From: Poriferisocius sp965221865
GTDB lineage: Bacteria; Actinomycetota; Acidimicrobiia; Acidimicrobiales; Bin134
NCBI GenBank assembly: GCA_965221865.1
Contig: OZ244918.1
Coordinates: 372,001-436,000 of the forward strand
Direction of reading: 5' to 3'
DNA: 64,000 bases
In this document: in pieces, positions 48,942-57,075 of the stretch
How the letters are laid out: every line of letters starts with the position of its first letter
How positions within the stretch are numbered: position 1 is the stretch's first letter
Position numbers and translations under genes: made by a program
The notes under the pieces: model-generated
Databases searched by the model: none
Seen by the model: only the letters and a program-made list of their open reading frames with translations
Told to the model about the DNA's origin: nothing

Positions 48942-50811
48942 CTAAAACTCCGATGATATGACGGTGAAGTTCGGCTGCGGTGAAAGGCACCCCTTCTACC
49001 TTGGATATTGGCTGAGCGTCTACTAGAAACTCTGACCTTAAAATGCGGCAAAGCTGACCCATGTTCATCTCGGGCACAATCACCTTCCGGTAACGGCACA
49101 AGATGTCGCCTAAATCCTTAGGCAACGGGTTCAAATGTGTAATGTGCGCATGAGCTACCTTGCGACCTTCTTTGCGGGCTCGCATCACTGCGCTAGCTAT
49201 AGCACCCCAAGTAGACCCCCAACCCACAACCAAAACATCAGCATCTTGGATGTCGCCTTCCAGCATAGTTGGGGCGATGTCGTTAGCTATGTGGGCAATG
49301 CGATCGCTGCGCAACCTAACCATATGAGCGTGATTTTCTGGTTCGTAATTGATGTTGCCGGTACCGTCTTCTTTTTCGATACCACCAATACGGTGCGTAA
49401 GATCTGGGGTACCTGGTATAGCCCACGGCCGAGCCATGGTTTCGGGGTCACGTAAATATGGCCAAAACACCTCAGACCCGTCTTCGTTAGTATGGTTGGG
49501 CTGATTAGCAAACTCCACAGCTAAGTCAGGCAGGGTCTTCACATCTGGCAGGCACCACGGCTCGCTGCCGTTAGCTAGATAGCCGTCTGACAACAAAAAA
49601 ACAGGGGTACGATACTTGAGGGCAATTCTGGCAGCTTCAATTGCGGCAAAAAAACATTGCGATGGTGAATAAGCAGCCACTATGGGCACTGGTGATTCCC
49701 CATGACGCCCATACATGGCCTGTAGTAAATCGGCGCTCTCAGTCTTGGTGGGCAAGCCAGTAGAGGGGCCGCCACGCTGAATGTTAATTATCAAAAGCGG
49801 CAACTCTAGGCTCACAGCTAAGCCAATTGTTTCGCCTTTTAGGGCAACCCCCGGCCCGCTAGTGGTGGTCACACCGAGGTTCCCCCCAAATGACGCACCA
49901 AGCGCCGCGCAAATAGCAGCAATCTCATCTTCGGCCTGCAAGGTGCGCACACCAAAGTTCTTACGTTGGCTTAGCTCGTGCAAGATATCGCTAGCTGGCG
50001 TGATGGGATAGGAGCCTAAGAATAAAGGCACCTTAGCTTGCTGGCTAGCAGCCACCAGCCCCCATGAAAGAGCGGTATTTCCGTTCACATTGGTGTAAGT
50101 GCCGGGCTCTAAAGCTGCGGGACGCACCTCATAAGTGAAGTCAAACAACTCGGCAGTTTCACCAAAAGCCACACCCGCCTTAAAAGCAGCAGTGTTGGCA
50201 TCCACCACAAGTTGCTGACGTTTGAACTTAGCCTGAATCCATTCCAGCGTAGGCTCAACAGGACGACTGTATAGCCAAGAAACCAAACCTAAAGCGAAGA
50301 AGTTCTTGGAACGTTCAGCATCGCGAGGCTTTACACCTAAGTCTTTGCATACTTGTTTAGTAAGAGTGGTCATAGGCACCTTAAACAAGGTGTAGTTATC
50401 TAAACTGCCATCTTCTAAGGGATCACTGTCGTAGCCAGCTTTGGATAAGTTACGCTCCACGAAAGCATCTTGGTTCACAATCACGGTGCCACCCACCTCT
50501 AGTTGACCAAGCTCTTTGCGTAATGCTGCAGGGTTCATAGCCACTAACACATTGGGAGCATCCCCCGGGGTGGTAATGTCGTGGTCCGATACTTGCACCT
50601 GAAATGCCGAAACACCTGCCAAAGTGCCTTGCGGTGCCCTGATCTCAGCGGGGAACTCTGGCAAAGTGGCTAAGTCATTACCAAACATAGCACTAGCGCT
50701 GGTAAAACGATCTCCGGTGAGCTGCATTCCGTCACCAGAGTCTCCTGCGAAACGAACAACCAAACGATTTAGCTCACGCGTCTGCACTGTGCGCAGCAAG
50801 GTGTCTGTCAC
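48934..50811 (-). CDS. korA: 2-oxoacid:ferredoxin oxidoreductase, fused gamma-alpha subunit
   Basis: A 625-residue subunit in which the gamma domain (about 1-200; LVVRFAGDSGDGMQLTGDRF) is fused to the alpha pyrimidine-binding domain (LGSYPITPASDILHELS at about 263, then TTTSGPGVALKGETIGLA and NIQRGGPSTGLPTKTESADL) and the transketolase-type C-terminal domain. The GTG at 50811 has AAGGAGG 5 bases before it. First gene of the korAB operon. The domain order matches the mycobacterial KorA. Confidence 0.95.
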   Translation of the reverse strand: MTDTLLRTVQTRELNRLVVRFAGDSGDGMQLTGDRFTSASAMFGNDLATLPEFPAEIRAPQGTLAGVSAFQVQVSDHDITTPGDAPNVLVAMNPAALRKELGQLEVGGTVIVNQDAFVERNLSKAGYDSDPLEDGSLDNYTLFKVPMTTLTKQVCKDLGVKPRDAERSKNFFALGLVSWLYSRPVEPTLEWIQAKFKRQQLVVDANTAAFKAGVAFGETAELFDFTYEVRPAALEPGTYTNVNGNTALSWGLVAASQQAKVPLFLGSYPITPASDILHELSQRKNFGVRTLQAEDEIAAICAALGASFGGNLGVTTTSGPGVALKGETIGLAVSLELPLLIINIQRGGPSTGLPTKTESADLLQAMYGRHGESPVPIVAAYSPSQCFFAAIEAARIALKYRTPVFLLSDGYLANGSEPWCLPDVKTLPDLAVEFANQPNHTNEDGSEVFWPYLRDPETMARPWAIPGTPDLTHRIGGIEKEDGTGNINYEPENHAHMVRLRSDRIAHIANDIAPTMLEGDIQDADVLVVGWGSTWGAIASAVMRARKEGRKVAHAHITHLNPLPKDLGDILCRYRKVIVPEMNMGQLCRILRSEFLVDAQPISKVEGVPFTAAELHRHIIGVLDD

Positions 50812-50997
50812 GGAATCCTCCTTGATCCCAAGATGGCACCCGCCTATGCGATGCCAAGATTTGAGGCTACCCTATGGCCTGCCATAAATGGCATCATTAG
50901 GCAAAAAACACCCAGAAAAAACCTCAACGCACAAAGGCTCGTGCTAAATCACCACTAGATGTGTTATCGGCTAAAGCGTTGTTTCGTGCGTTTCAAG

Positions 50998-52047
50998 CTA
51001 TGCCACAGTTACAGCAGCATCTAAATACACATCTTGGATGGCGTTGAGAAGTTCCACGCCCTCGCCAACGGGTCGCTGAAAAGCCTTACGTCCGCTGATC
51101 AACCCAAGTCCCCCAGCCCGCTTGTTAATAACTGCGGTGCGCACTGCTTCAGCTAAATCACCTGCTCCAGATGAAGCACCACCAGAGTTAATCAACCCGA
51201 TACGACCCATATAACAGTTAGCAACCTGCCAGCGGGTTAGATCGATTGGGTGGTTACTAGTTAGCTTGTCGTAAACAAGCTGATGGGTCTTGCCAAACCT
51301 TACAGCGTTATAACCACCATTGTTTTCGGGCAGTTTTTGTTTGATGATGTCAGCTGCAATCGTTACCCCAATGTGATTGGCTTGGCTAGTGAGATCAGCC
51401 GCTGTGTGATAGTCGGTGCCATCAACCTGAAATCCAGAGTTACGCAAATAGCACCACAAAACCGTGAACATCCCATACTCGTGTGCCTGCTGAAACGCCT
51501 CAGCCACCTCACAGATTTGACGAGTGGACTCTGCAGACCCAAAGTAAATGGTGGCACCCACACCCGCAGCACCTAAATCGTAGGCTTGTTTCACCGAACC
51601 AAACATCACCTGATCAAACTTGTTGGGATATGTGAGCAGCTCGTTATGGTTAATCTTCACAATAAAAGGAATACGATGCGCATACCGCCTAGAAGTAGCT
51701 GCCAACACCCCAAAAGTAGAAGCTACAGCATTACAGCCACCTTCAATTGCTAGCTCCACAATAGCTACAGGATCTAAATAAACAGGATTAGGGGCAAACG
51801 AAGCTGCCGCTGAATGCTCTATGCCCTGATCCACCGGCAATATAGATACATACCCAGTACCACCTAAGCGCCCATGGTCATATAAAGATTGCAAGCTGCG
51901 AAGCACTTGGGGAGAACGGTCTGTGTCTGCCATTACCCGCGTAATGAAGTCAGGACCCGGCAAATGCAAATGATCGCGGGGAATGGTTTGAGATTGATGC
52001 TCTAGCAGCAATTCAGCTTCGCCCCCTAACAGTGCTTCAATATCCAC
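50998..52047 (-). CDS. fbaB: Fructose-bisphosphate aldolase, class I (FbaB/DhnA type)
   Basis: A 349-residue DhnA-type class I aldolase, close in length and sequence to the Escherichia coli FbaB. Recognisable blocks: LLLEHQSQTIPRDHLHLPG, TGYVSILPVDQGIEHSAAAS, RIPFIVKINHNELLTYPNKF, GVGATIYFGSAESTRQI, AADIIKQKLPENNGGY (probable Schiff-base lysine), NCYMGRIGLINSGGASSG and GRKAFQRP. It splits fructose-1,6-bisphosphate in glycolysis and gluconeogenesis. The GTG at 52047 is chosen because AAGGAG stands 9 bases before it and it reproduces the family N-terminus; a TTG 30 bases upstream is less likely. Confidence 0.96.
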   Translation of the reverse strand: MDIEALLGGEAELLLEHQSQTIPRDHLHLPGPDFITRVMADTDRSPQVLRSLQSLYDHGRLGGTGYVSILPVDQGIEHSAAASFAPNPVYLDPVAIVELAIEGGCNAVASTFGVLAATSRRYAHRIPFIVKINHNELLTYPNKFDQVMFGSVKQAYDLGAAGVGATIYFGSAESTRQICEVAEAFQQAHEYGMFTVLWCYLRNSGFQVDGTDYHTAADLTSQANHIGVTIAADIIKQKLPENNGGYNAVRFGKTHQLVYDKLTSNHPIDLTRWQVANCYMGRIGLINSGGASSGAGDLAEAVRTAVINKRAGGLGLISGRKAFQRPVGEGVELLNAIQDVYLDAAVTVA

Positions 52048-52313
52048 GTTCAGCTTCTCCTTCAAACATGATGACAATCTTTTTCACTATATGCGGTTTA
52101 TAGCGCACATACTAGGGTGGGACGCAATCAGTCAATAGGGGTCAAGTGAGGTTTGCCGGTCTTTGCAGCCCATTGTCTTATTACCCTATCTTTAGTAGCG
52201 AGAATACTGTCCTGTCTATTCTACAGCCCGAAGAACACCGAGAAGGGAGCCAGGCTTTCCGCTACCTGTGAGTGAACCCCGTAAAAAGGCAATGAGAATA
52301 TGAGTATGAAGTC
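52048..52313. other. Gene-free stretch upstream of the aldolase gene
   Basis: About 266 bases between the aldolase start and the 3' end of the broken ATPase gene. It should contain the aldolase promoter. The aldolase SD and a TATAAA-like sequence (minus strand, around 52095) are the only signals noted. No coding frame or RNA fold was recognised. Confidence 0.35.
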
Positions 52314-53555
52314 TCATTGCGGCGGCTGCCACAGGGTGCTAAGGGGGAGTGCCCAGAGCCGGTCGCCGAGCTGGACGGGGAACTGCCCGCTATACAACAC
52401 GATACCTAGATGAAAGCTGTCTCCCAACAGATCGCGCAGCCATCGCAGGTGTCGGGCATCTTCTCGGCCCGCAGAGGGGCCAGATTTGACTTCGATCCCG
52501 ACAAAGCGACCGCGTCGTTCGATCAGCAGATCGACTTCGCGGCCCGAGTGGTCGCGGAAGTGGTGCATAAACGTCGGCTCAGCACCGGCATCGAGATGGG
52601 GCAGCAACTCTGACGCCACGAACGTCTCGAAAAGCTGACCCACCGCAGTGGCATCGAGCGACAGGCGTGCCGCGTCGAGGCCCAGAAGATGGGCGGCAGT
52701 CCCCGGGTCAACCACATACACTTTGGGTGAACGGGTGAGGCGGTGGAGGCGCTTGTGGTGCCAGGCGGGAACACGAACGATGATCGCCAGATCTTCGAGC
52801 AGGCTGATATGGGCCTCTGCGGTCACTGCGGTAACGCCGGCATCACGAGAAGTCGCCTGCTTGTTCAGCGATTGGCCTGTGCGCGCCGCACAAGACGACA
52901 GCACAGTCCGCAGCTTCTGCGGCTCGGGTCGCCCTCCGGCCACTTAGCGGGCATCAAGGTCGACAAGCTGCTCCAAGTAGCCCTCATGCCAGCGCGAGCG
53001 GCTCCGGCTCGGCAAACCCACTACCTCAGGAAAGCGGCCGGCCACGACTCGCTCAAGGAGGTCGCTGCGGTTCAGCTCGCTGCGGCCGATTGGCGGCTGA
53101 TCGGAAAACAATGCATCTATAGGGTTATAGAAGTTGTCGCCTTCAAGCTCGCCCTGGGTCAGTCCCCACATGCGCGTCCTGATCAGACGACCCGTTCCAG
53201 GCCACGTGGATGCCTGGCGGGCCGCCCGCACCGAGCCAGTCAACAAATATCTGTCGGCGTCGACACCAGCATCGACAGCCCGCTTGACAGCGCCGACGAT
53301 TTCGGGAGCCTCCTGCCACTCATCGATCACCAAACAGCCCGAAACGGCGCTGAGCACACTGTCGGGGTCTTCCCGGGCGGCGCGTGCCATGCCAGGACGT
53401 GAGAGATCTACGGTCGCATCTGCGAACTGCGCCGCCGAAGTGGATTTGCCGCACCCCCGCGGCCCCACCAGCAAAATAGCCGGAAAATCGGGCAACGTTT
53501 CGTCGCGCAGCACGCGCTCAACAATCCGGGGATATCGTGGCGAAGCAGTCAGCAC
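52314..53555 (-). pseudogene. AAA/DUF4143 ATPase interrupted by an in-frame stop
   Basis: One continuous frame of 413 sense codons broken only by a TAA at 52944-52946. The upstream part (GTG at 53555) has the AAA_14 ATPase: LLVGPRGCGKSTSAAQFADA (Walker A), CLVIDEWQEAPEIVGAVKRA (Walker B) and RYLLTGSVRA. The downstream part continues exactly as this family does (LRTVLSSCAARTGQSLNKQ, LLEDLAIIVRVPAWH) and ends in the DUF4143 nuclease-like fold (HHFRDHSGREVDLLIERRG, GIEVKSG). The gene is much richer in G+C than the window, a sign of transfer. Either the stop has inactivated it or two half-proteins are made (a GTG directly follows the TAA). The function of the family is not established. Confidence 0.85.
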
Positions 53556-53735
53556 AACATGACTATAGACTATGTTCCAAGCAATTTGCTATAGATTTTT
53601 CAAACCAAGGTCTATATGATTTTCTCTATATCAATTATATGATTCCCGCTTCCTACGTCAGCTGCCCAGGAAAATGCTGATTACCTATCCCATCCATGTG
53701 TGGGTTGGTGGGTGGGTTGGTGGTGGTTGTGTGGG
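53556..53735. other. Intergenic stretch: A+T-rich part and G/T-rich run
   Basis: The part next to the ATPase gene (53560-53650) is A+T-rich with TCTATAG twice and CTATAGATTT once; a TATAGT lies about 9 bases before the GTG start, which would suit a leaderless transcript. The part at 53695-53735 is a G/T-rich run on the plus strand, with GGG at 53702, 53710, 53714 and 53733, ending at the stop codon of the surface-protein gene. No gene seen. Confidence 0.5.
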
Positions 53736-56705
53736 TTAGTCGTTGTCTTTGATTGTGATGGTGGCGGTGCTGTTTTTGATGGTGGCGTTTTGTGGGTTGG
53801 ATAGTATGATGCGGAATGTTTCGTTGGGTTCTCTGGTGTTGTCGTTTTTGACTGTGACTAGGCCTACGTTGCGGGTTAGGCCGGGTCGGAAAAAGAGTGT
53901 TGTGCTGGTAGCGAAAAAATCTTCGCCTGCGGTGGCATGACCGGGGCTGTTGCCTGTGGCTTCAATGGTGTAGCTCACCCGTGTTGGTTTGTTGACTGGT
54001 TTGTTTAGGGTGACAAAGAACACGTAATAGCCACCACTGTTGCCTTCGGTGTAAGTACCATCGGTCACTGAAAACGCTGGCAAGTTCGCTGCTGCCGGCG
54101 GTGGCGGTGGTGGCGGGTTGTCGTTGTCTGCGATATTTACTGTTGCTGTGGCAGCGGAGGTGTCAGGGTTATAACCGGTGCCATCGGTGATGGTGGCAGT
54201 GACTGAACCGTCAGCTTCGTCGGTGCTGTCATCGGTAGTAGCAACACTGAGCGTGACAGTGCCAGCTGTAGGAACCGTCACCGTATGAGTGCTAGCAGCC
54301 ACACCGTAATCACCCGACGCAGTGACGTCTACAGTCACATCCAATGGTGCTGTGGGTGCTGGAGACGCTGTAAACGTGAACACCGCATCGGAACCCTCAG
54401 TAACATCTGCACCAGCAGTAACACTCACCACAGAATCAACCGGAGGTGGATCAGCTGGGGGTGGGTTAGGATCATTGTCGTTGCTGGTTTCATCAGTGCT
54501 GGTGTCGTCGCTGGTTTCGTCTGTGCTGGTGTCGGGGACAGGTTGTGCTTCTAGGGCTGTGAGCGCTGCTGCTACCGGGTCCCAACGAACACTCCAAAAC
54601 GTCTTCGCGTGCCGTGTTGCTTCTGCAGCGGTCATAGCTGTGCCTAAAAACCCTGGTACATCCTCACCGAATGCCACCAATACTCGCTTCCAACGGTTCA
54701 CATGCGCATCACCATTAGTAGTCTCCGCCGCGTAACCCCACACATCCGCGATCACCTGCGCCGGCACGGTGTAAGTTGGTGTTGACTGCGTCTGCGTCTC
54801 GGTGGTTTCGGTTTGGGGTTCAACTGTGTTAGAACTCTGTTGGCTAGGGTTTTGTTGCTGTGATTTGGCTGTTTCTAACGTTGTGAGTGCTGCTGCTACC
54901 GGGTCCCAACGGACACTCCAAAATGTTTGCGCGTACTGTGTTGCTTCTGCAGCGGTCATAGCAGCACCTAAAAACCCTGGTACAGTCTCACCGAATGCCA
55001 CTAGCACTCGTTTCCAACGGTTCACATGCGCATCACCATTAGTAGTCTCCGCCGCGTAACCCCACACATCGGCTATCAACTGCGCTGGCACTGTGTACGC
55101 TGACGTGTTAGTTTCAGAATCAGTTTCAGAAACTATCTCATCTTGAGACTGCTCACCTTGCACAGACTGTGCTTGCGGGCAAGCTTGGCTCGGGTTCAAC
55201 ATCTTCACATCAACAACCGGACCAAACTGCGCCAATACCTCCACACTGCCGCTAGGTCCTATAAAGCGCATGCCACCAACGAACCTCTCCATACTGCCTC
55301 TGGTTTGCTTGACATGCCTGACACCACCCAACATATCATAGACCTGATTAGCATCCTGGCTAGCTACAAGCTGAAACGAAAACTCAATCGGATTATTCCC
55401 AACAGGAGTGTTCCGGTCCGTAGTAAACGTAACCTCATGCACCCGCTCACCCGCATGAGAGCCAATCGGAATAGCCAACCCAACATTACCATTCAAATAC
55501 GTCTTAGTGCCATCCACATCCAAATACGGAACACTCAACCGTAAACGAGAATTCTCCGGCCCAGTGTTATGCCAACTCGTACCCCTAGTAGACACCACCC
55601 ACACATTAGGCCTCGAAACACCATCAAACTGCCAATTCAGTGTTCGAATCCTAAACGTGCCAGTCTTACCACACGGCACAGTAATCACCCGAGTACCAAT
55701 CACATTCCTAGTATTATCAGCGTTCTCAATAAACGCAGCAGCCCCACCCCCAAACTTCGCTGAACAATACCTAGCAGGAGCAGTAGGCCAAACAACAGTC
55801 CTCATATAAATACGGCCGCCCTCCCTAACCACAGGCTTTTTTTGAGTATCAACCTCTTTACGATGACACGCAAACTCAGTACCATCCGAAGACAACGGCG
55901 GCGCACCATCCAACACCGACACCGGCCACGACGGCTCCTCCACCACATACACCGGCGAAATACCATACATCGGCAATAAGGCACTTGAGAGACTTGGCGT
56001 ACCCGAGCCACCATTCATCGGACCTGATGATCCGTCACTCCCACCACTCACGACATTCAAAAACTCGCCCAACGAATTGCCGGAACTCTTCGTGCCGTCT
56101 TCGTTTGTACCTGTCCACACCCTCTGATTACCAGACCGGCTACCCCCGGACTGATCGCGTCGATCGCTCAACGCCCAATTCTCCCAAGCAGAAGACCAAA
56201 ACCCCTCCCCCGCAGTGCTCCCATAATCTTGGCTCACACGCGCCCCACCCAACCAATACACCGGTGCCACCACATGAGCAGAATTAGTCGGATTCATACG
56301 CACATGATCACGCGCGTCCACCGACGCAGTAGACCCTACCGTCCGGTACGCCGACGAATGACCACGAATAGCAACATGGCCACTAGCCGCCAAAGCTTGC
56401 AAAGTAGAGTCATAAGCTCCGATATCTGTTGACCCAGCGTGACGCGCACTCGACGTCACAAACAACAACCGGAATTTGTCACCCGCTCCAAGGCCGCTGG
56501 GAATCAACACCCAATCACCGGGCACAGTAAACGTACCGTCCCCATTATCAACAACTGGCGGAGTCTGCGCCCCAACACGCCCACCCCCACCAACAACAAA
56601 AACAACCGACGAAACAAGCGCAACCGCCAAGGCCGCAACAACAAAACGGCGCGCGGTTAACCGAAACCGCGCCCCAAAATTAACAACAAGAGGGGAGGCA
56701 AACAT
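53736..56705 (-). CDS. Large secreted protein with duplicated 75-residue module and Calx-beta domains
   Basis: A 989-residue exported protein. A signal peptide (about 20-47, ending VGAQ) is followed by an unrecognised region of about 230 residues that binds no known motif (WVLIPSGLGAGDKFRLLFVT, AHVVAPVYWLGGARVSQDYG), a beta-rich middle (about 270-500), two copies of a 75-residue module (about 537-612 and 646-720; IADVWGYAAETTNGDAHVNR and WKRVLVAFGE in both), a Pro/Asp linker and two Calx-beta-type domains (about 750-855 and 875-989, each ending in an Asp-rich IxDND motif). Calx-beta domains bind calcium in surface proteins. Adhesion or matrix attachment is inferred. No wall-sorting signal is present at the C-terminus. 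Confidence 0.88.
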   Translation of the reverse strand: MFASPLVVNFGARFRLTARRFVVAALAVALVSSVVFVVGGGGRVGAQTPPVVDNGDGTFTVPGDWVLIPSGLGAGDKFRLLFVTSSARHAGSTDIGAYDSTLQALAASGHVAIRGHSSAYRTVGSTASVDARDHVRMNPTNSAHVVAPVYWLGGARVSQDYGSTAGEGFWSSAWENWALSDRRDQSGGSRSGNQRVWTGTNEDGTKSSGNSLGEFLNVVSGGSDGSSGPMNGGSGTPSLSSALLPMYGISPVYVVEEPSWPVSVLDGAPPLSSDGTEFACHRKEVDTQKKPVVREGGRIYMRTVVWPTAPARYCSAKFGGGAAAFIENADNTRNVIGTRVITVPCGKTGTFRIRTLNWQFDGVSRPNVWVVSTRGTSWHNTGPENSRLRLSVPYLDVDGTKTYLNGNVGLAIPIGSHAGERVHEVTFTTDRNTPVGNNPIEFSFQLVASQDANQVYDMLGGVRHVKQTRGSMERFVGGMRFIGPSGSVEVLAQFGPVVDVKMLNPSQACPQAQSVQGEQSQDEIVSETDSETNTSAYTVPAQLIADVWGYAAETTNGDAHVNRWKRVLVAFGETVPGFLGAAMTAAEATQYAQTFWSVRWDPVAAALTTLETAKSQQQNPSQQSSNTVEPQTETTETQTQSTPTYTVPAQVIADVWGYAAETTNGDAHVNRWKRVLVAFGEDVPGFLGTAMTAAEATRHAKTFWSVRWDPVAAALTALEAQPVPDTSTDETSDDTSTDETSNDNDPNPPPADPPPVDSVVSVTAGADVTEGSDAVFTFTASPAPTAPLDVTVDVTASGDYGVAASTHTVTVPTAGTVTLSVATTDDSTDEADGSVTATITDGTGYNPDTSAATATVNIADNDNPPPPPPPAAANLPAFSVTDGTYTEGNSGGYYVFFVTLNKPVNKPTRVSYTIEATGNSPGHATAGEDFFATSTTLFFRPGLTRNVGLVTVKNDNTREPNETFRIILSNPQNATIKNSTATITIKDND
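54545..55100 (-). repeat. Duplicated 75-residue module inside the secreted protein
   Basis: Two direct copies of about 230 bases, at roughly 54870-55100 and 54545-54775, encode IADVWGYAAETTNGDAHVNR and the following WKRVLVAFGE in both, with GFLG, MTAAEAT and FWSVRWDPVAAAL also shared. The DNA of the copies is largely identical, so the duplication is recent or kept uniform by gene conversion. The two copies are separated by a Gln/Thr-rich linker. Confidence 0.85.
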
Positions 56706-56726
56706 GCTAATCTAATTCCAATTTAA

Positions 56727-56960
56727 TCAACATGACACTATCCTATACCAGACCCACACTAACATCAAGTTAAGAACCGCTGCTCGTGGTAACATCCAGT
56801 TCTCCCAATTAGAATTAGACGCCCAAAAACCCGTCCCACCAGTAGACCCATAATTCCGACTCACACGCGCCCCACTCAACCAATACACCGGCGCCACCAC
56901 ATGAGCAGCACTAGTCAGATTCGCCCGAATGCGATTCGGGGAATAATCTTTTGAGTTCAT
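56727..56960 (-). pseudogene. Decayed duplicate fragment of the secreted protein
   Basis: The minus-strand frame encodes RANLTSAAHVVAPVYWLSGA, then RVSRNYGSTGGTGFWASNSN and WENW, which matches about residues 130-175 of the 989-residue protein almost position by position. The DNA at 56878-56925 is nearly identical to that at 56247-56294. The sequence on both sides of the match is unrelated, and there is no signal peptide, so this is a fragment of a duplicated gene. It lies directly before the intact gene on the same strand. Confidence 0.8.
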
Positions 56961-57015
56961 AGACGCTGCTCTAGCGTTTTTAGGTGCTTAGCTTGTCTAG
57001 GAGTAAACAATTTTT

Positions 57016-57035
57016 ACTAGGTAGCGCTACCTAGT
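57016..57035. other. Perfect 20-bp palindrome
   Basis: ACTAGGTAGCGCTACCTAGT is its own reverse complement. It lies 41 bases after the stop of the giant surface-protein gene and before the decayed fragment. A run of five T precedes it on the plus strand, so for the minus-strand gene the run is A after the stem, the wrong way for an intrinsic terminator. It may be a protein-binding site or a recombination remnant. Confidence 0.7.
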
Positions 57036-57075
57036 AGGTGTCGCTGTGAGTGTTTCTTGTTGTTTAGAGCTTTTT

